Positions 10,671-22,267 of a stretch of 60,000 bases of DNA are shown piece by piece. The DNA is taken from assembly GCA_903813345.2 (NCBI GenBank), contig CAIIXF020000003.1:21530931-21590930 (forward strand), read 5' to 3'. The notes under the pieces were generated by a model. That model was given only the letters and a program-made list of their open reading frames with translations, did no database searches and was not told the origin of the DNA. The translations under genes were made by a program, and so were the position numbers. Origin of the DNA: Owenia fusiformis (taxonomy: Eukaryota; Annelida; Polychaeta; Sabellida; Oweniidae). Numbering within the stretch: position 1 is the stretch's first letter; every line of letters begins with the position of its first letter.

Positions 10671-10749
10671 CTCGGTCATCAACATTTTGAGCTCCAGATA
10701 TGCGTGGCATCTTAGGCTCTCGTACAGGATACTTGTCTGTATCATCCAT
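10671..10749 (-). CDS. RPGRIP1L: RPGRIP1L exon 1 (start codon exon)
   Basis: First coding exon of the RPGRIP1-like (fantom) gene, a scaffold of the ciliary transition zone that in characterised animals works with NPHP4 and other gate proteins. The ATG is at 10749-10747 and the exon gives MDDTDKYPVREPKMPRIS and about eight more residues, ending at GACCGAG|GTATGTG with one nucleotide carried over. Eleven exons (this one down to 74) join with consistent phase into about 409 residues. The family is recognised from the later exons. The protein is roughly 1,300 residues in vertebrates, so only the N-terminal third is here; the C2 domains and the RPGR-interacting domain would lie off the left edge. 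This N-terminus itself is poorly conserved. The ATG is chosen because it opens the frame that splices into exon 2; the 5' edge of the exon is unresolved, with AG sites near 10789 and 10764. Confidence 0.8.
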
Positions 10750-12019
10750 TCTTCTCAATACTGACAGCTGACTTTTACATCTTCGGGACTGATTTCAGAT
10801 TTTTGCTACATTTTAACAAGTTATACCTACAATTAGAAGCCATTAATAATATCACTTAAACATCAATTTGCAGCATCGAGTAGATGCTCAAAGTAAGTGA
10901 CACCTGAACAGAGTGATCTCCCAAGCAGTAAAGCAAGTTGGCGCATGCATCCACTTGAAATTTCCATACGAGGCTTACACCAACCAGAGAACCCGTTTGA
11001 AAATGAAAAAAAATCATGAAAAATAGAAATATTTTGACTAAATGTGTCCGAAATTGTAAAACAAGAATTTTGCACCCACTATTGATCTGAGATAAGGAAC
11101 TTAAAGGAAGATTCCAAATTGGTGTTTATTTTGTGATGAGAAGAAAGAAGTTGTTTGGGGACTTCAATTGTAACAGCACCATCTTTGAATAGAATCTAAT
11201 TTGAAGGCATGGAGTGTACAGAATAACTGAAAGACACTTAATCATTACAGAGAATGGTAAAATATTTGGGATTATTTTCTGTGGATGGATGTGCTTGGAC
11301 CAAGCAGCTTCAGAGTGGTGAATTGGTCATTGTACTAAAAACAATCAGAGCTACCCCATAAATGTGGGGTTGATTTTTCAAATCACACTGACAACTTCTT
11401 GTGTATTGAAATCTTGGGGTTAAAAACATTGTCGGTAGTTGACACAAAACTCATTTTATCTAAATAACCATGAATCCAACTTAATTTCAATCCCAAGATT
11501 CCAATAGACAAGTAAAGTGCTCACCATAAATAAATGACACCTGGATTTTCTATCACCATTTCAAGATCATGGTGATTAGAGACTTCATAATGTCTAGATA
11601 CTCATTTGTATATTTCACATTTTTTATACTCTCATCCGTTGATGTATAGCCTCTTGAAAATCCTCTCCTTTTTAACATGGGAAATCCTCACTTCAGCAAA
11701 TGCAGGTGTCATTTATTTATGGTGAGCACTGTAGTTGGGGTGATTTGAAAAATCCTAGTAGAATCTGTGCTCTCCAAATTCATTTTTCAGAAAGGTCCAC
11801 AGAGAAATTCCATGATATAAATTATACATCTCCTTTAGCATGTGAATTTTACATTTTTGAAATGTGTCAGGGAGGTATGTAAGTCTCAACTAAAACAAAT
11901 CAGTGCAGTAAATTAAATATAAATAAATAAGTGGGCGATAATATGTTTTATTTCTAAACCTTACACTTTTCCTTCGATTATTGCAATTATTGAGAGAAAA
12001 ATTATACATTTGAGCTTAC
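10750..12019. other. stretch upstream of the RPGRIP1L start codon
   Basis: If the donor at 12020 is real, this is the first intron plus the 5' leader. No repeat, exon or RNA gene was recognised. Two CTGTCAG / ATCAG acceptor candidates close to exon 1 could join it to the upstream exon. Confidence 0.3.
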
Positions 12020-12200
12020 CTGTGCACCGCTCATTCATAATACAATGAGAAGGTACGTCATTGACACCCAAGATGAAGTACAGCACGCATAATTTGTATA
12101 TAACCTGTCACAAAATTCAAATCAGAAATATTTCCAAAACAATAATTGCGCATGCGCATTGTCAAATTTCCCATGGTGCAATGTTTCCCGCATTTATTTG
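12020..12200 (-). promoter_or_regulatory. candidate noncoding first exon and promoter of RPGRIP1L
   Basis: A good minus-strand donor, CACAG|GTAAGC, ends at 12020, about 1.3 kb upstream of the start-codon exon. Just upstream on that strand are a perfect 12-bp palindrome TGCGCATGCGCA (12147-12158), which fits the NRF1 consensus, and a TTTCCCATGG half-match to an RFX X-box (12168-12175), the element that drives many ciliary genes. CpG is more frequent here than in the surroundings. No TATA box is evident. The transcription start and the acceptor joining this exon to exon 1 are inferred only. Confidence 0.4.
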
Positions 12201-12349
12201 AACAGCACGCGACTTAGAAGGCATGATTAAAGGCCCAGCTCACCAATATATAAGTAGATTAAGTTGTCTACTGGGGTTACTGTCCTTTCTTTTGTCTCAA
12301 CCTACACTCAGCTATGGGCATAATCTTATAATGAAGCGTATTTGAACAC

Positions 12350-12455
12350 AGGTGCTACCTGGTTGGGTTTACAGAGTGGGCCGCCCTGCAACACATTTGT
12401 TGCAGCCAAGGTGGCCACATCCTACTCTTATTACCCAGGGAGCACCTGTATCTTT
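12350..12455. repeat. small inverted-repeat element
   Basis: ACAGGTGCTACCTGG (about 12350-12364) pairs with CCAGGGAGCACCTGT (about 12437-12451), 14 of 15 matching. The enclosed sequence is more G+C-rich than its surroundings (GGGCCGCCCTGCAACACA). It looks like a short MITE or foldback remnant; no target duplication was identified. Confidence 0.4.
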
Positions 12456-12559
12456 GAAAAAGGTTTCACCTCTGTTATTCCATCCTGTGACTAACATGAA
12501 ACTGAGACAAACATCCTTTTATGATAAATTAGTCCGTCTTATTTGACCAAAAAAGGAGT

Positions 12560-13472
12560 TGGGGTTATTGTCCAGTTCCTTCCTGGCAGGGGTTAAAGAC
12601 TTCTCAGTATGGAAACCACACTAGCAACATTCATTGATTTTAATCCAAGCTGAGATCCAAGGTATATGGTGGTCCAATAAAAACAGAACCCACCAAAAAT
12701 GAATTTCTTCAATTAATGTAATCAGCTTCATTTTTCATATACAGAAACTACAATCTATGTCAACCAAAGGGTTGCACATCGTTTGTTGAAACCCATCACA
12801 TTCTTTTGGCTTCCTGTTGAGCTGCATTTTGTGAATATAGAGGCTGAGAACATTAATGAGGAAGTGTCCCAGCAACCTTGAAGCCATTTTTAGGTATAGC
12901 TGCACCTTCTGAGTAATATTTTGGAACCGCGTTCAATGCAATCACACACAGTGCTTTCAATTATTCTCATACCCCCGTTTTAAGAAATCTCAATGAATAT
13001 GTGAGCTGATCTTTTTTCCATTCAGGTGTTAAACAGTTTTCCTTTCTTCCTCTTCCAACTCATTTGTATATATTTGACTTTGTTATCACATGTCATGCAA
13101 TGCTTTTGACTGATTATTCTTTCCAGTGAGAGAATTCATCCAATGGAATTTCGTAGGCTACAATGTTTGAGGTGCTCTTGCTCAGAGGCAAAGGATTTTA
13201 TTCATCTGATTTTTTACTTGGTGTTTACCATAGCATATTCTTCATTTTTCAATTATAATATTTAAATGCGACTTTGTTTTTACGTCTTCTTTGGAATTTC
13301 CTTCTGAACATAAAATCTTAACATATGATTGTCTCAATGTTAATTTTCCGAAAATTGGACACATTCTAAGATCATCCTATCACAAATGATCAATTTTATG
13401 TTACAAACTAGTACTTGATTTCATATTTTCATCCATAAATTCCAGTTTATGCACATAAAAATTGGGTTGAAA
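12560..13472. other. unassigned intergenic DNA
   Basis: No gene-like frame, tandem array or inverted ends were recognised. Confidence 0.3.
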
Positions 13473-13550
13473 TACCCTGCGCGCAGAGTCTAGTTAAACT
13501 ACAGACGAAGCTCTCTTTTAAGAAGTGAAGTCAAACGAATGCAAAGGGTA
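13473..13550. repeat. 78-85 bp dispersed repeat, copy 1 of 3
   Basis: It starts TACCCTGCGCGCAGAGTCTA and ends GAATGCAAAGGGTA, with ACGAAGCTCTCTTTTAAGAA in the middle. Copies 2 and 3 are at 18457-18541 and 22183-22267 in the same orientation. The ends are short and only weakly inverted (TACCCT/AGGGTA). CTGCGCGCAG is a perfect 10-bp palindrome. No polymerase III box was found. Confidence 0.75.
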
Positions 13551-14359
13551 GGGTTGAAAGCATAAGTTCTTAAGAAATTATTGAACTTTTAGAGGGTTCT
13601 GTTTTTTGGGTCACCCTATAACTGATCCTTATTTCCCCAAACGTACTTGCAATTTGTCTCTCTTCTGCAGACTATTCCACTTTTGTCAGCATTTATTTCA
13701 TATGAATTTGTAGAATTCGAATTAATGAGGATATGCGTCCCCATAACCTAAAGGCCTATATGTCATAGTAGCGAATGGTATGGGACACGGAGACATCTTT
13801 CGTAGAGGTAGCTGTCGTGAATAACTTATCTCCACTACTAGTTATCTTAAACAGAGGAGGGGGTAAAAATATAACTCCGGGAGGGACAAAAGCTGATCAA
13901 AAAAATTCCCGCGTTCTGCTATCTAGCCACCTAATATGATGATTACTTAATCCTTCAACCAAACGAGAATTCCAAACGTCCTGGATTAAAGTCAAAATTA
14001 ATCAACAGATCCTATTGTCGAAAGATAAATTGAATTCACAAAGAAAGATAATGCAAATCATCTTTCGGAATGACAATGCAAATGAAGGAGCTTCGTGCTT
14101 CGGCAAGTTGCTTCCGTCTTAGTTTTGCTTATATAGGATTTTCTGGATATTCACTAATGAGCGCTGGTCTGGAAACAGCCAAAACCAAACAGTAGATGAA
14201 ATGCACAATCATTCTGATGGGTATGTGTTTTGAAGCAAGCAGCTTTCTTGTGCTCTACCAGAGACATAAACAAATATTATGTGATTGGTATTTTTAAACT
14301 TCTCTTTTGTGTAAAGACAAGCGGGTGATCATGATGTGACATTCCAGTGACATACCTGA
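13551..14359. other. unassigned intergenic DNA
   Basis: It includes a G-rich stretch (13855-13890) and otherwise unremarkable A+T-rich sequence. No gene or element was recognised. Confidence 0.3.
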
Positions 14360-15430
14360 GCACATGAGATAATGGTTGTTCCAAAGCACATCGCAGAATA
14401 GTTGGAGCCAAGCACATCGCAGCACAATTGTACTCAATCACATGACAGCATAGTTGCACCTGTCCACATCACATCACAGCATACAGTAGTTGTATCAAAG
14501 CACATCAAAGTAAAGTTATCCCAAACACATCACGCCACTGTTGTACCCCGGCACATCACAACATAGTTGTACCCAAGCACATTAAAGTAAAGTTATCCCA
14601 AACACATCACAGCACTGTTGTAGCCCTGCACATCACACCATAGTTGTACCCATGCACGTCAAAATAAAGTTATCCCAAATTACATCATAGCACTGTTGTA
14701 CCCCGGCACATCACAGCGTAGTTGTACCCACGCACATCAAAGTAAATTTATCCCCAACACATCACAGCACTGTTAATGTTGTACCCCGACACATCACAGC
14801 ATAGTTGTACCCAAGCACATCAAAGTAAAGTTATCCCCAACACATCACAGCACTGTTGAACCCCGACACATCACAGCATAGTTGTACCCAAGCACATCAA
14901 AGCAAGGTTATCCCAAACACATCACAGCACTGTTGTACTCCGGCACATCACAGCATAGTTGTACCCACGCACATCAAAGTAAAGTTATCCCCAACACATC
15001 ACAGCACTGTTAATGTTGTACCCCGGCACATCACATCATATTTGTACCCAAGCACATCAAAGTAAAGTTATCCCAAACACATCACAGCACTGTTGTACCC
15101 CGGCACATCACAGCATAGTTGTGCCCAAGTACATCAAAGTAAAGTATCCCCAACACATCACGGCACACATCACGGCACTGTTGTACCCTGGCACATCACA
15201 GCATAGTTGTGCCCAAGCACATCAAAGTAAAGTATCCCCAACACATCACAGCACTGTTGTACCCCGACACATCACAGCATAGTTGTACCCAAGCACACAA
15301 CAACATAAATGCACCCAAACACATCACAGCATAGTTATACCCACATCACATCGTAATTGCACCCAAGCACATGCACCTAAGCACACCAAAGTATATATGC
15401 AGTTGCACAAAAGTATAGTTGTTCCCGAGT
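14360..15430. repeat. minisatellite with 26-bp monomers in about 77-bp trimers
   Basis: Monomers are variants of CACATCACAGCATAGTTGTA plus CCCAAG. They fall into three classes in a fixed order (GCACTGTTGTACCCCGG, GCATAGTTGTACCCAAG, AAAGTAAAGTTATCCC), giving a trimer of about 77 bp. The third class recurs near 14510, 14585, 14665, 14742, 14827, 14903, 14979, 15063, 15141 and 15228. A further GTTAAT insertion at 14771 and 15008 suggests a still larger unit of about 237 bp. The array is intergenic and its open frames are by-products of the repeat. Confidence 0.9.
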
Positions 15431-15439
15431 TATTCCCAG

Positions 15440-16955
15440 CATACTTGGTTCCATTCACATGACAGCAGGATGGCTGAAGTTCCATCCCAGTGCTATAACA
15501 TCACTAATCTACCTTGATACAATGTGATATCCCTTGTATTACAACATGAGACATTTCAGATAAAATTCTAACAGTTTGCAGTGGCGCTCAAGTCCCTTTA
15601 ATCGCCATGTTCGACAACTATAATACACCCCTCTCATCCATCACCTAAACTGAGCCATTTGTAGCGCTATGTGACAGAGCTTTCCAAGTTAGATTAGGAA
15701 CTGTGTGTTTAGGATGTGCACCTTGAGGATGTTACAAATTCAATTTTACATTTTTACTCAATACAATTTTAACAAATATTTGAAATTTAGAAATTTAAAG
15801 TTGAAAATTAGTTTGATTGTATTGTTTGTTTGTTGTTTCGTGGATTTTCTCTGGATTTCTTTGTTATATCTCTAAACTGAATTGGTTTCCCTGTTATGTA
15901 GGCAATGAGAGTGAATTTTACAAAGGGAGGACTCCCAAGTTAGATTAAGGTTTGTATGTTTAAGGGTATTTAGCATGGATTTCCTTGATGCTGCATATCT
16001 TGACAAGTTGCCTTAAGAATCATTTCACTCAATTTCATCTTTAATTTGCAGCCGTAATGTGTTGATGGAGGGGATTATGGTCTTACTACGATTTTCTCTA
16101 ATTCATTTGCTGATTTCGTATTCGACAACAGAAACACTGATGCTCTTGTGTAAATAAATGCAGATGCCAATGTATTAATGAATTTTAATTTTCTTTTTCA
16201 AATATTCTTGGATTGTAATTATCTTCTAATTATATTTGTCATGTTAAGATGCTGAAGTAGGATGGGAGGGGGAGTATGGACAAATACAGAGGTGGGAGGT
16301 TTGCCGAAGTGGGAGGGGGGCAATACTAGAAAACTGTTAAACATGAAAGACATACAGCAAATACTTTACCCATCACACTATATAACAAGTTTCAAACTGG
16401 AAACAGAAGAAAGATAAAAGCAGTGTGATATGTCTAAACTGAAACAAACACAAGTTAAACATATGTTTTTCACTTCATATGAGATCCACACACAATGTGT
16501 GGTCCTAATTTTGTCAATAAGTTTTCAATTTGCTTCTAAAATTCAGAAACAACTGTTTGCCGTTGTTAATAACAACAGGATGTTACTGTTGTCATGGCGA
16601 TGAAATGTATTACTTTGAAATAGACAAGTGATGAAATGGACAACTATATAATAAAGCTGTTCATTCATTCAGGGTTTGGTAGTTAAATGATAACAAATGA
16701 TACATTTCAATTGCATCTTTTCCAGCCATACAAAATGTGCAGAGAATTCTATCTGGGATATGTATATCCATTATTCGTCCAAAATTATGCACATGCTCAA
16801 GTTGTATACAGGGTAGGCCTATATATTTAAGCCTCTACATAGGTTGAATATATTTCAGCCTAAAATAGGCGATTTACACATATGCAGTAAATCATTTGCA
16901 AAAGGAACACCTTTGGTTCTTCAAAACACAAAGTGTTCGGATTCAAGTGTTCATA
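15440..16955. other. unassigned intergenic DNA
   Basis: No gene, element end or tandem array was recognised beyond short A/T-rich runs and a G-rich patch near 16260-16320. Confidence 0.3.
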
Positions 16956-16959
16956 TTAC

Positions 16960-17195
16960 AGAGGCTCATTTTCACTAAAAAAGTGTTCTACCCCTGATGT
17001 GTTCGGTGTTGGACTTAATTGTCTTTACTGTATGTAAAGAGGACTTAAAAAGTGTTCTACCACTGATGTGTTCAACATACAGAGGTGTTCGACTTGATTG
17101 TCTTTACTGTATGTAAAGAGGACTTACAAAGTGTTCTACCCCTGATGTGTTCCACATACAGAGGTGTTCGACTTGATTGTCTTTACTGTAATAAG
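16960..17195. repeat. about 78-bp tandem repeat, nearly three copies
   Basis: The unit contains AAGTGTTCTACCCCTGATGT, then CAGAGGTGTTCGACTTGATT, then GTCTTTACTGTATGTAAAGA. The GTGTTC and TTTACTGTA wording resembles the CAGTAAAACC...GTGAACACC pogo-like ends found elsewhere in the window, so it may be an amplified decayed MITE. Confidence 0.65.
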
Positions 17196-17199
17196 ATCC

Positions 17200-18456
17200 T
17201 TATCTAAAGAAGAAAGGAACGATTTGTGTTTTTGTGGTACTTATACATGTTACAGTTTGAAGCTTTCTGAATAGAAACAATGTTTGAAAATATAATATTT
17301 CTATTTCTTTATTTTTTTATTTATATTAAACTCTAATAAAAAGATTGTACTAAGTTAATATTGTATTTTTAGTTTATATGAATGCAAAAATGTAGCATAT
17401 GATTGTTAATTACTAATTAAAAACATTCAAAACTCAATCATTGAAAATTGCACTATAATTTAAACACATAAATATACCAGCTGTGTTACATAATAACTCA
17501 AAACCTGAAATAAATCGCATTTCCAATTAAGATTGAGTTTACATCAAACTGCCTAGTGACTCATTTTAACTTCTTATATTTCTTGGTACTATAGGTGTTA
17601 TGCATTACAATTCTTTTACAAGACCAATATCCGCTAAACACTATTGCTTAATTTCCATAAACACATGTTCCATGCCACGTTCTAAACTTGGTTTCTTTCT
17701 TAAACATAACGTGCTTCGTGTTAACAAAATTAAAATCTTTGTTCTGACTGCCTTTTAAAGCATTTGGGAACTGGCTCTGAGACAGCTTTGATAAATGAGA
17801 AGTGTTTAGAATTCAGGGAGCATTGCGAAAAAGATGAAAAATCTGAATAGTGTGATTTTGTGAATGCTCTACGGAGTTACAGAATAAGCATGAGAATGGT
17901 TTGGATAAACAAAGACTGATTTTTGAAACTCCATTGGGCTTTTCTGATCACATGACATTATTCGCGGATTGGCATTTCTAAATTGTAATTTAGACCAAAT
18001 CTAGGACTAAGTACTCATTGAACACAATGCACCACATGCGTCAACTTTTTCAAATAACGCAGCAGTCTAAATAATCTTTCATTTCATAAATGGTCATTTC
18101 ATTAATTAGAAATACTAGACTAAAGATGTGAATCATTGAATTGTTAAGCCAAGCGGAACATATCAATTCTACAATTTGTAATCCTGATATTCAGTTGAAT
18201 AATTTTTCTTCTGATTTCTGAGGATGAACTAATTAAAATACACCCACAATTTAATGTGTTGAATTTTGGAGGCCTGTTAACATGGAAGCCAATGGGGATT
18301 AAATGATGTCATAGAAAGCAATCCACAACAGTTCAATTCATTTATGTAAGTTGTTAATGGGTGACAAAACAAGTCTTGCAATTTGCATGAAGCCCCTCAT
18401 AATGTTGGTCCCTTAAATTCTCTGTTTTGAATGGAATAAGAAAATAGAAAGCAAAT
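17200..18456. other. unassigned A+T-rich intergenic DNA
   Basis: Read on both strands without finding exons, TIR pairs or RNA genes. Confidence 0.3.
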
Positions 18457-18541
18457 TACGCTGCGCACAGAGTCTAGTTATAGACATCACTGAAGACGAA
18501 GCTCTCTTTTAAGAAGTGAGGTCCAATGAATGCAAATGGTA
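18457..18541. repeat. 78-85 bp dispersed repeat, copy 2 of 3
   Basis: Diverged copy of the repeat at 13473-13550: TACGCTGCGCACAGAGTCTA at the start, GACGAAGCTCTCTTTTAAGA in the middle and GAATGCAAATGGTA at the end. Confidence 0.72.
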
Positions 18542-19098
18542 ATAGCAAATAGGACCACCAACAAGACTTGAAATATATGGTGACTGCACTTCCTCAGCAA
18601 TGTTACGTTTCATGTGAAAGTGCGCATGAACAATGGGTTCTGAGGAGCAATCTAGGTCTCCTGGAGGAGAACCCTATCTCCCAAACTTCTGTCTCCTGTT
18701 AGAAAAATCTCACTGATAGAACAACTTATTTCTATTAGCTCAATATTGATGCCAAGGAGCATGACTTCCTAGCAGCTTCATTAATGAAATTAGAAATAAT
18801 GTGAGAGTATCATAAAGCATTGACTCCTGTGATCTCTTAGTGATAAACTGATATGGCTAACAGTTAGGCAAATGAGAATCCAATATTGCTTAGAGCTACT
18901 AGCAATCTAGTCAGCATTTTCTTTCTCAGATTGGTGCATTAAAGCCAAATAGCTAAATAACTGTCCCTGAATAAGGTTGTAAAATCATAAAGGATAACTC
19001 AGCCTAATTAACCTAGATCCAGAGTTCCACTGTTTTTTCGTAAAATGAACAATTATTCAACAATTATTCTTATAACAATATGATAAGTCAGCAAAAGG

Positions 19099-19225
19099 CA
19101 TTAACATGCAGTTTCACCACCTGCCATTTGTTACAGACACCAAATGCCAAACACCAACTGCTGAACACCAACTGCCACCAAAAAGTTGGAGACCTTATCA
19201 ATATGTCACCACTTCTGGTCAAACA
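19099..19225. repeat. dispersed repeat (CACCTGCCATTTGTTACAGA family), copy 1
   Basis: Shares ATTAACATGCA, CACCTGCCATTTGTTACAGA, a run of CCAACTGC / ACACCAACTG words, and TTGGAGACC...CAATATGTCACC with copies at 23490-23620 and 47025-47140. About 125 bp, same orientation in all three. Origin unknown. Confidence 0.65.
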
Positions 19226-19340
19226 ACTTCCATAAACCTGATTTCATGTCCAACTGTTACTCTTGTGTTTGGAAACAGTTTAATGTGGACAAAAGATGTC
19301 ATTGTGAAGTAGTCACAATAACATACTGTTTATCCCATAT

Positions 19341-19620
19341 ACAGGATGTCCCGAAAGTATGCCCCCCCCTAGGCAGACATATACTGGTGCCGTCATAGTA
19401 TGTGTCATATATCATTTTAAAGCTTATCCAAAGTAACAATGATTTGCCAAGTATCATGGTTCAACTCACAAATGGAAAAAAGTTAGTCATTTTAAAATTT
19501 AGTGTTTGGCCAAAATAAAGTTCAATTTTACACCACATTATTAGTCAATGTGTCCTCCCTTGGCCAAGTTAACAGCAGCAGGTTTGTGCATAATCTCATG
19601 TCTCTAAGACCTAGTGGACC
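19341..19620 (-). mobile_element. 3' end of a decayed mariner-like transposon
   Basis: TACAGGATGTCCCGAAAGTA after TATA at 19336-19341 is a typical mariner-type terminal repeat. Reading inward on the minus strand, near 19620-19550, is HEIMHKPAAVNLAKGGHID then a stop; mariner transposases commonly end in a similar ...A.GGH.E motif. No opposite end was found; a GGTACC minisatellite begins about 140 bp beyond. It is interpreted as a truncated copy. Confidence 0.45.
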
Positions 19621-19754
19621 ATATTGGAAAACTTGATTTGGAAACCCTTTCTTCTCATGTACTCCTCAATGCGAAATGTCTTTGAGGGATTTTTTAAAAA
19701 ATTTACAAGCAAGACCATCCCAATTATGTTATTTATGTTATCAGTTTTATATAT

Positions 19755-19910
19755 CTTATGGTACCAATTCAGGCATCTATGGTACGGATTTCAGGCACCT
19801 TTGGTACCCATTATAGATATTTAGGGTACCAATCTCAAGTTTCCATGGTACCAGTTTTTGATATCTATGGTACCAATTTCAGGTATATATTACCAATTTC
19901 AGGTTTTTTG
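19755..19910. repeat. about 30-bp minisatellite with GGTACCAATTTCAGG-type units
   Basis: Five to six copies of a unit with GGTACC followed by AATTTCAGGTATCTAT variants. Confidence 0.7.
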
Positions 19911-19958
19911 AACCAACTGATTCAAAGAATGCCTCTTTGAAGTAATAGTGCATAATTA

Positions 19959-20375
19959 TAGGATATCCTATGATTTTGAGGAATATCATTTTTATCTACG
20001 AGGTGGTATTGATATCTGCACGAGAGAGCGAAGCGAACGAGTGCATATATCAATATCACCGAGTAGATAAAATGATATTCTGAAAAAAATCATAGGATGT
20101 TCTTATTATCCTACACTTACAAGGAGTGTACTAAATGTATAATATCATTGCAAAATGAATTTCATGCCAAATAGAGTCAATTTGGCGGGAAATCAACAAG
20201 CGGAGTATATCGTCACAATATCCTCCGCATATTGGGTTTTCTGGAGTATATCGTCACGATATCCTCCGCCCAGAGTATATCGTGACAATATCCTCCGGAT
20301 ATTCAGTTTGCCCATAAATATCAAATTTATTTTTTAATGTTATTATACATTTAGTACACTGAGTGTAGGATAATA
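19959..20375. mobile_element. composite palindromic element, copy 2 (inverted)
   Basis: Reverse-complement counterpart of 7501-7920. The palindromic part is at 19959-20103 with the 27-nt loop at 20018-20044, identical to that of copy 1. The TIR part is at about 20105-20375 with ends TATTATCCTACACTTA and TGAGTGTAGGATAATA. The GGAGGATATCGT/ACGATATACTCC palindromic units are also kept. Confidence 0.8.
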
Positions 20376-20848
20376 TCAAATATCAATGATCCAATGACCT
20401 TAAACTAGCAATAGATCACAACGCCATAGTAATAGATCACAACACCAGACAATCCTAAACATAAAACAAGGCATATGATAAATTACAATTGTATAAATGT
20501 CCATCACCTGTGTTCAATGATTGACAGTTATTACCGTAGCATTGTACCATTGCACCAAAGGGGTAATATATTAACATTGGTCTACACACATGTTTTATAA
20601 GAGGTTAAATACATATATTCCATAGAAGTCACTGTGATATGCATTGGATATTATGTCAAAATAAAAACAATATTTGTGTAACTAGTGGAAAAATGTCATA
20701 TTTTGACTAATTTTCACTAAAATATAAAACATGGTGTCATATTTGATTGTTAATACATTTTTGCTTTTTGACTCAAAATAAGGCTTATACTGTAACAATG
20801 GCTGATCAGACATTTTGAAATAATTGACAATCACCCTATAACTATGGA
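20376..20848. other. unassigned intergenic DNA
   Basis: Nothing recognised on either strand apart from A+T-rich sequence. Confidence 0.3.
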
Positions 20849-20983
20849 AAAGTAAGAATATCCTATGATTTACAGATATGATTTTCATCCACTCTGCACT
20901 CTCCGCACTAAGCTCACTTCTGCAGATATCATATCCCGGAGTGGATAATAAAAATTGAATCACTCATAAATCATAGGATATCC
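20849..20983. mobile_element. palindromic MITE related to the composite element's second part
   Basis: Arms AAGAATATCCTATGATTT and AAATCATAGGATATCCTC enclose a loop with TGCACTCTCCGCACTAAGCT in place of the 27-nt loop. Arm wording matches part two of the composite element, here without part one. This suggests the two parts are separable elements. Confidence 0.6.
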
Positions 20984-20989
20984 TCTCTA

Positions 20990-22182
20990 TGTACCAGGTC
21001 ATGAGTTCCATGTATGAGATACCAAGGGGAGATATAAATATATAAATAATGCATATAAAACAATCACAATATATTATTGCATTAGCCCCTGTTGTTTCCC
21101 ATTAACAGAGAGACGTAATGCAAGACTTTTCGCATTAACTGTTTTATATGCAAGTATTTACATAGAAAACCTGTAGAAAAGCTACAATGGTTAATTAACA
21201 GGACAATGCATTTAAAGTTACTTGATGTAAAGGTCAGCCTTCCTACATACTTTCAAATGTAAAAAGACACAGAGACAAATAAATTAATGTGTTTCCTTTG
21301 ATCTTACATGGCTTAATGTTAAGTGAACATGTTCTATTGCGTTAAGATGACACTTTTAATACACTCAGATGTTAGATGATTTCAATTTGCATAATTACTG
21401 CATACATTGATATGAATTAAGTTGAAAAAAGATGATATGATGAGCATAATTTAAGATTGGTGAACTTATCAGATATGAATCTGATGTTATCAAGTGTGTT
21501 ACAATACCCAATTTATAATTTCGTGCACTATTAGCCAATAATATAATATTTGAGAAATTTCCAGTGTATTGCCTTTTCCCTTGATGTAATATATTCGATA
21601 CAAAGTTCCGTTGTGTGGGAAAAAGAACAAAACTATCTCTAGAAAATGAGAATGCCACGCAAGCACAGAAAGCCAATTTTGAACTTACACAAATTCGATT
21701 ATCTTTCATAATTTTTTTTTACTTTTGATTTAGATTGACAACACAACAATTCTGAAGTCATGAAAAAGAAATGCCATTGGCAAAATAATTAATTAACTAT
21801 AATGTACAAAAACATTAAAATAATTAGGAGTATATGATCATAACATGTCAAAAACAGGTTTGACCATTCTATTGAGACGTCGTGTAAACCAAGAATGACC
21901 AATTCAAATGTCCAAGTAAACGTTAATTAATCTGAAACACGTGTAGATGGATTAATGTCTCATTAAAAACAGAATTCTTTATCTTGTACACGGCACCAAT
22001 GTCAAAAGTGTCCAGTATAATCATACTTAATATCAAGAAACCAAGAATTGAAACACTTTGTAATTATTTTCCTTAATTATGATGGTTGGTAATAAGAAAA
22101 TACATAAATTTATGCAAGTTTGCGTCATGGTTTTAAAAGAATGGTTCCATTTATAGGATAATTGAGCATATATATAATATAT
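20990..22182. other. unassigned A+T-rich intergenic DNA
   Basis: Read on both strands. The longest frame, about 100 codons near 21395-21709 on the minus strand, has no family features. Confidence 0.3.
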
Positions 22183-22267
22183 TACCCTGCGCGCAGAGTC
22201 TAGTTAAACTACACGAACAAGACGAAGCTCTCTTTTAAGAAGTGAAGTCAAACGAATGCAAATGGTA
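22183..22267. repeat. 78-85 bp dispersed repeat, copy 3 of 3
   Basis: Closest to copy 1: TACCCTGCGCGCAGAGTCTA start, the same AGTTAAACTAC word, GACGAAGCTCTCTTTTAAGA and an AAACGAATGCAAATGGTA end. About 7 bp are inserted (ACGAACAAG) relative to copy 1. Confidence 0.75.

Noticed and set aside
15013-15282. Open frames of 69-89 codons rich in H, T, S and Q
   Set aside because: They are translations of the 26/77-bp tandem array; every frame of such an array stays open.
14360-15430. CRISPR-like regular repeat
   Set aside because: The units are contiguous and diverged without unique spacers, and the genome is animal.
21395-21709. 104-codon minus-strand frame
   Set aside because: A+T-driven composition, no splice context and no recognisable motif.
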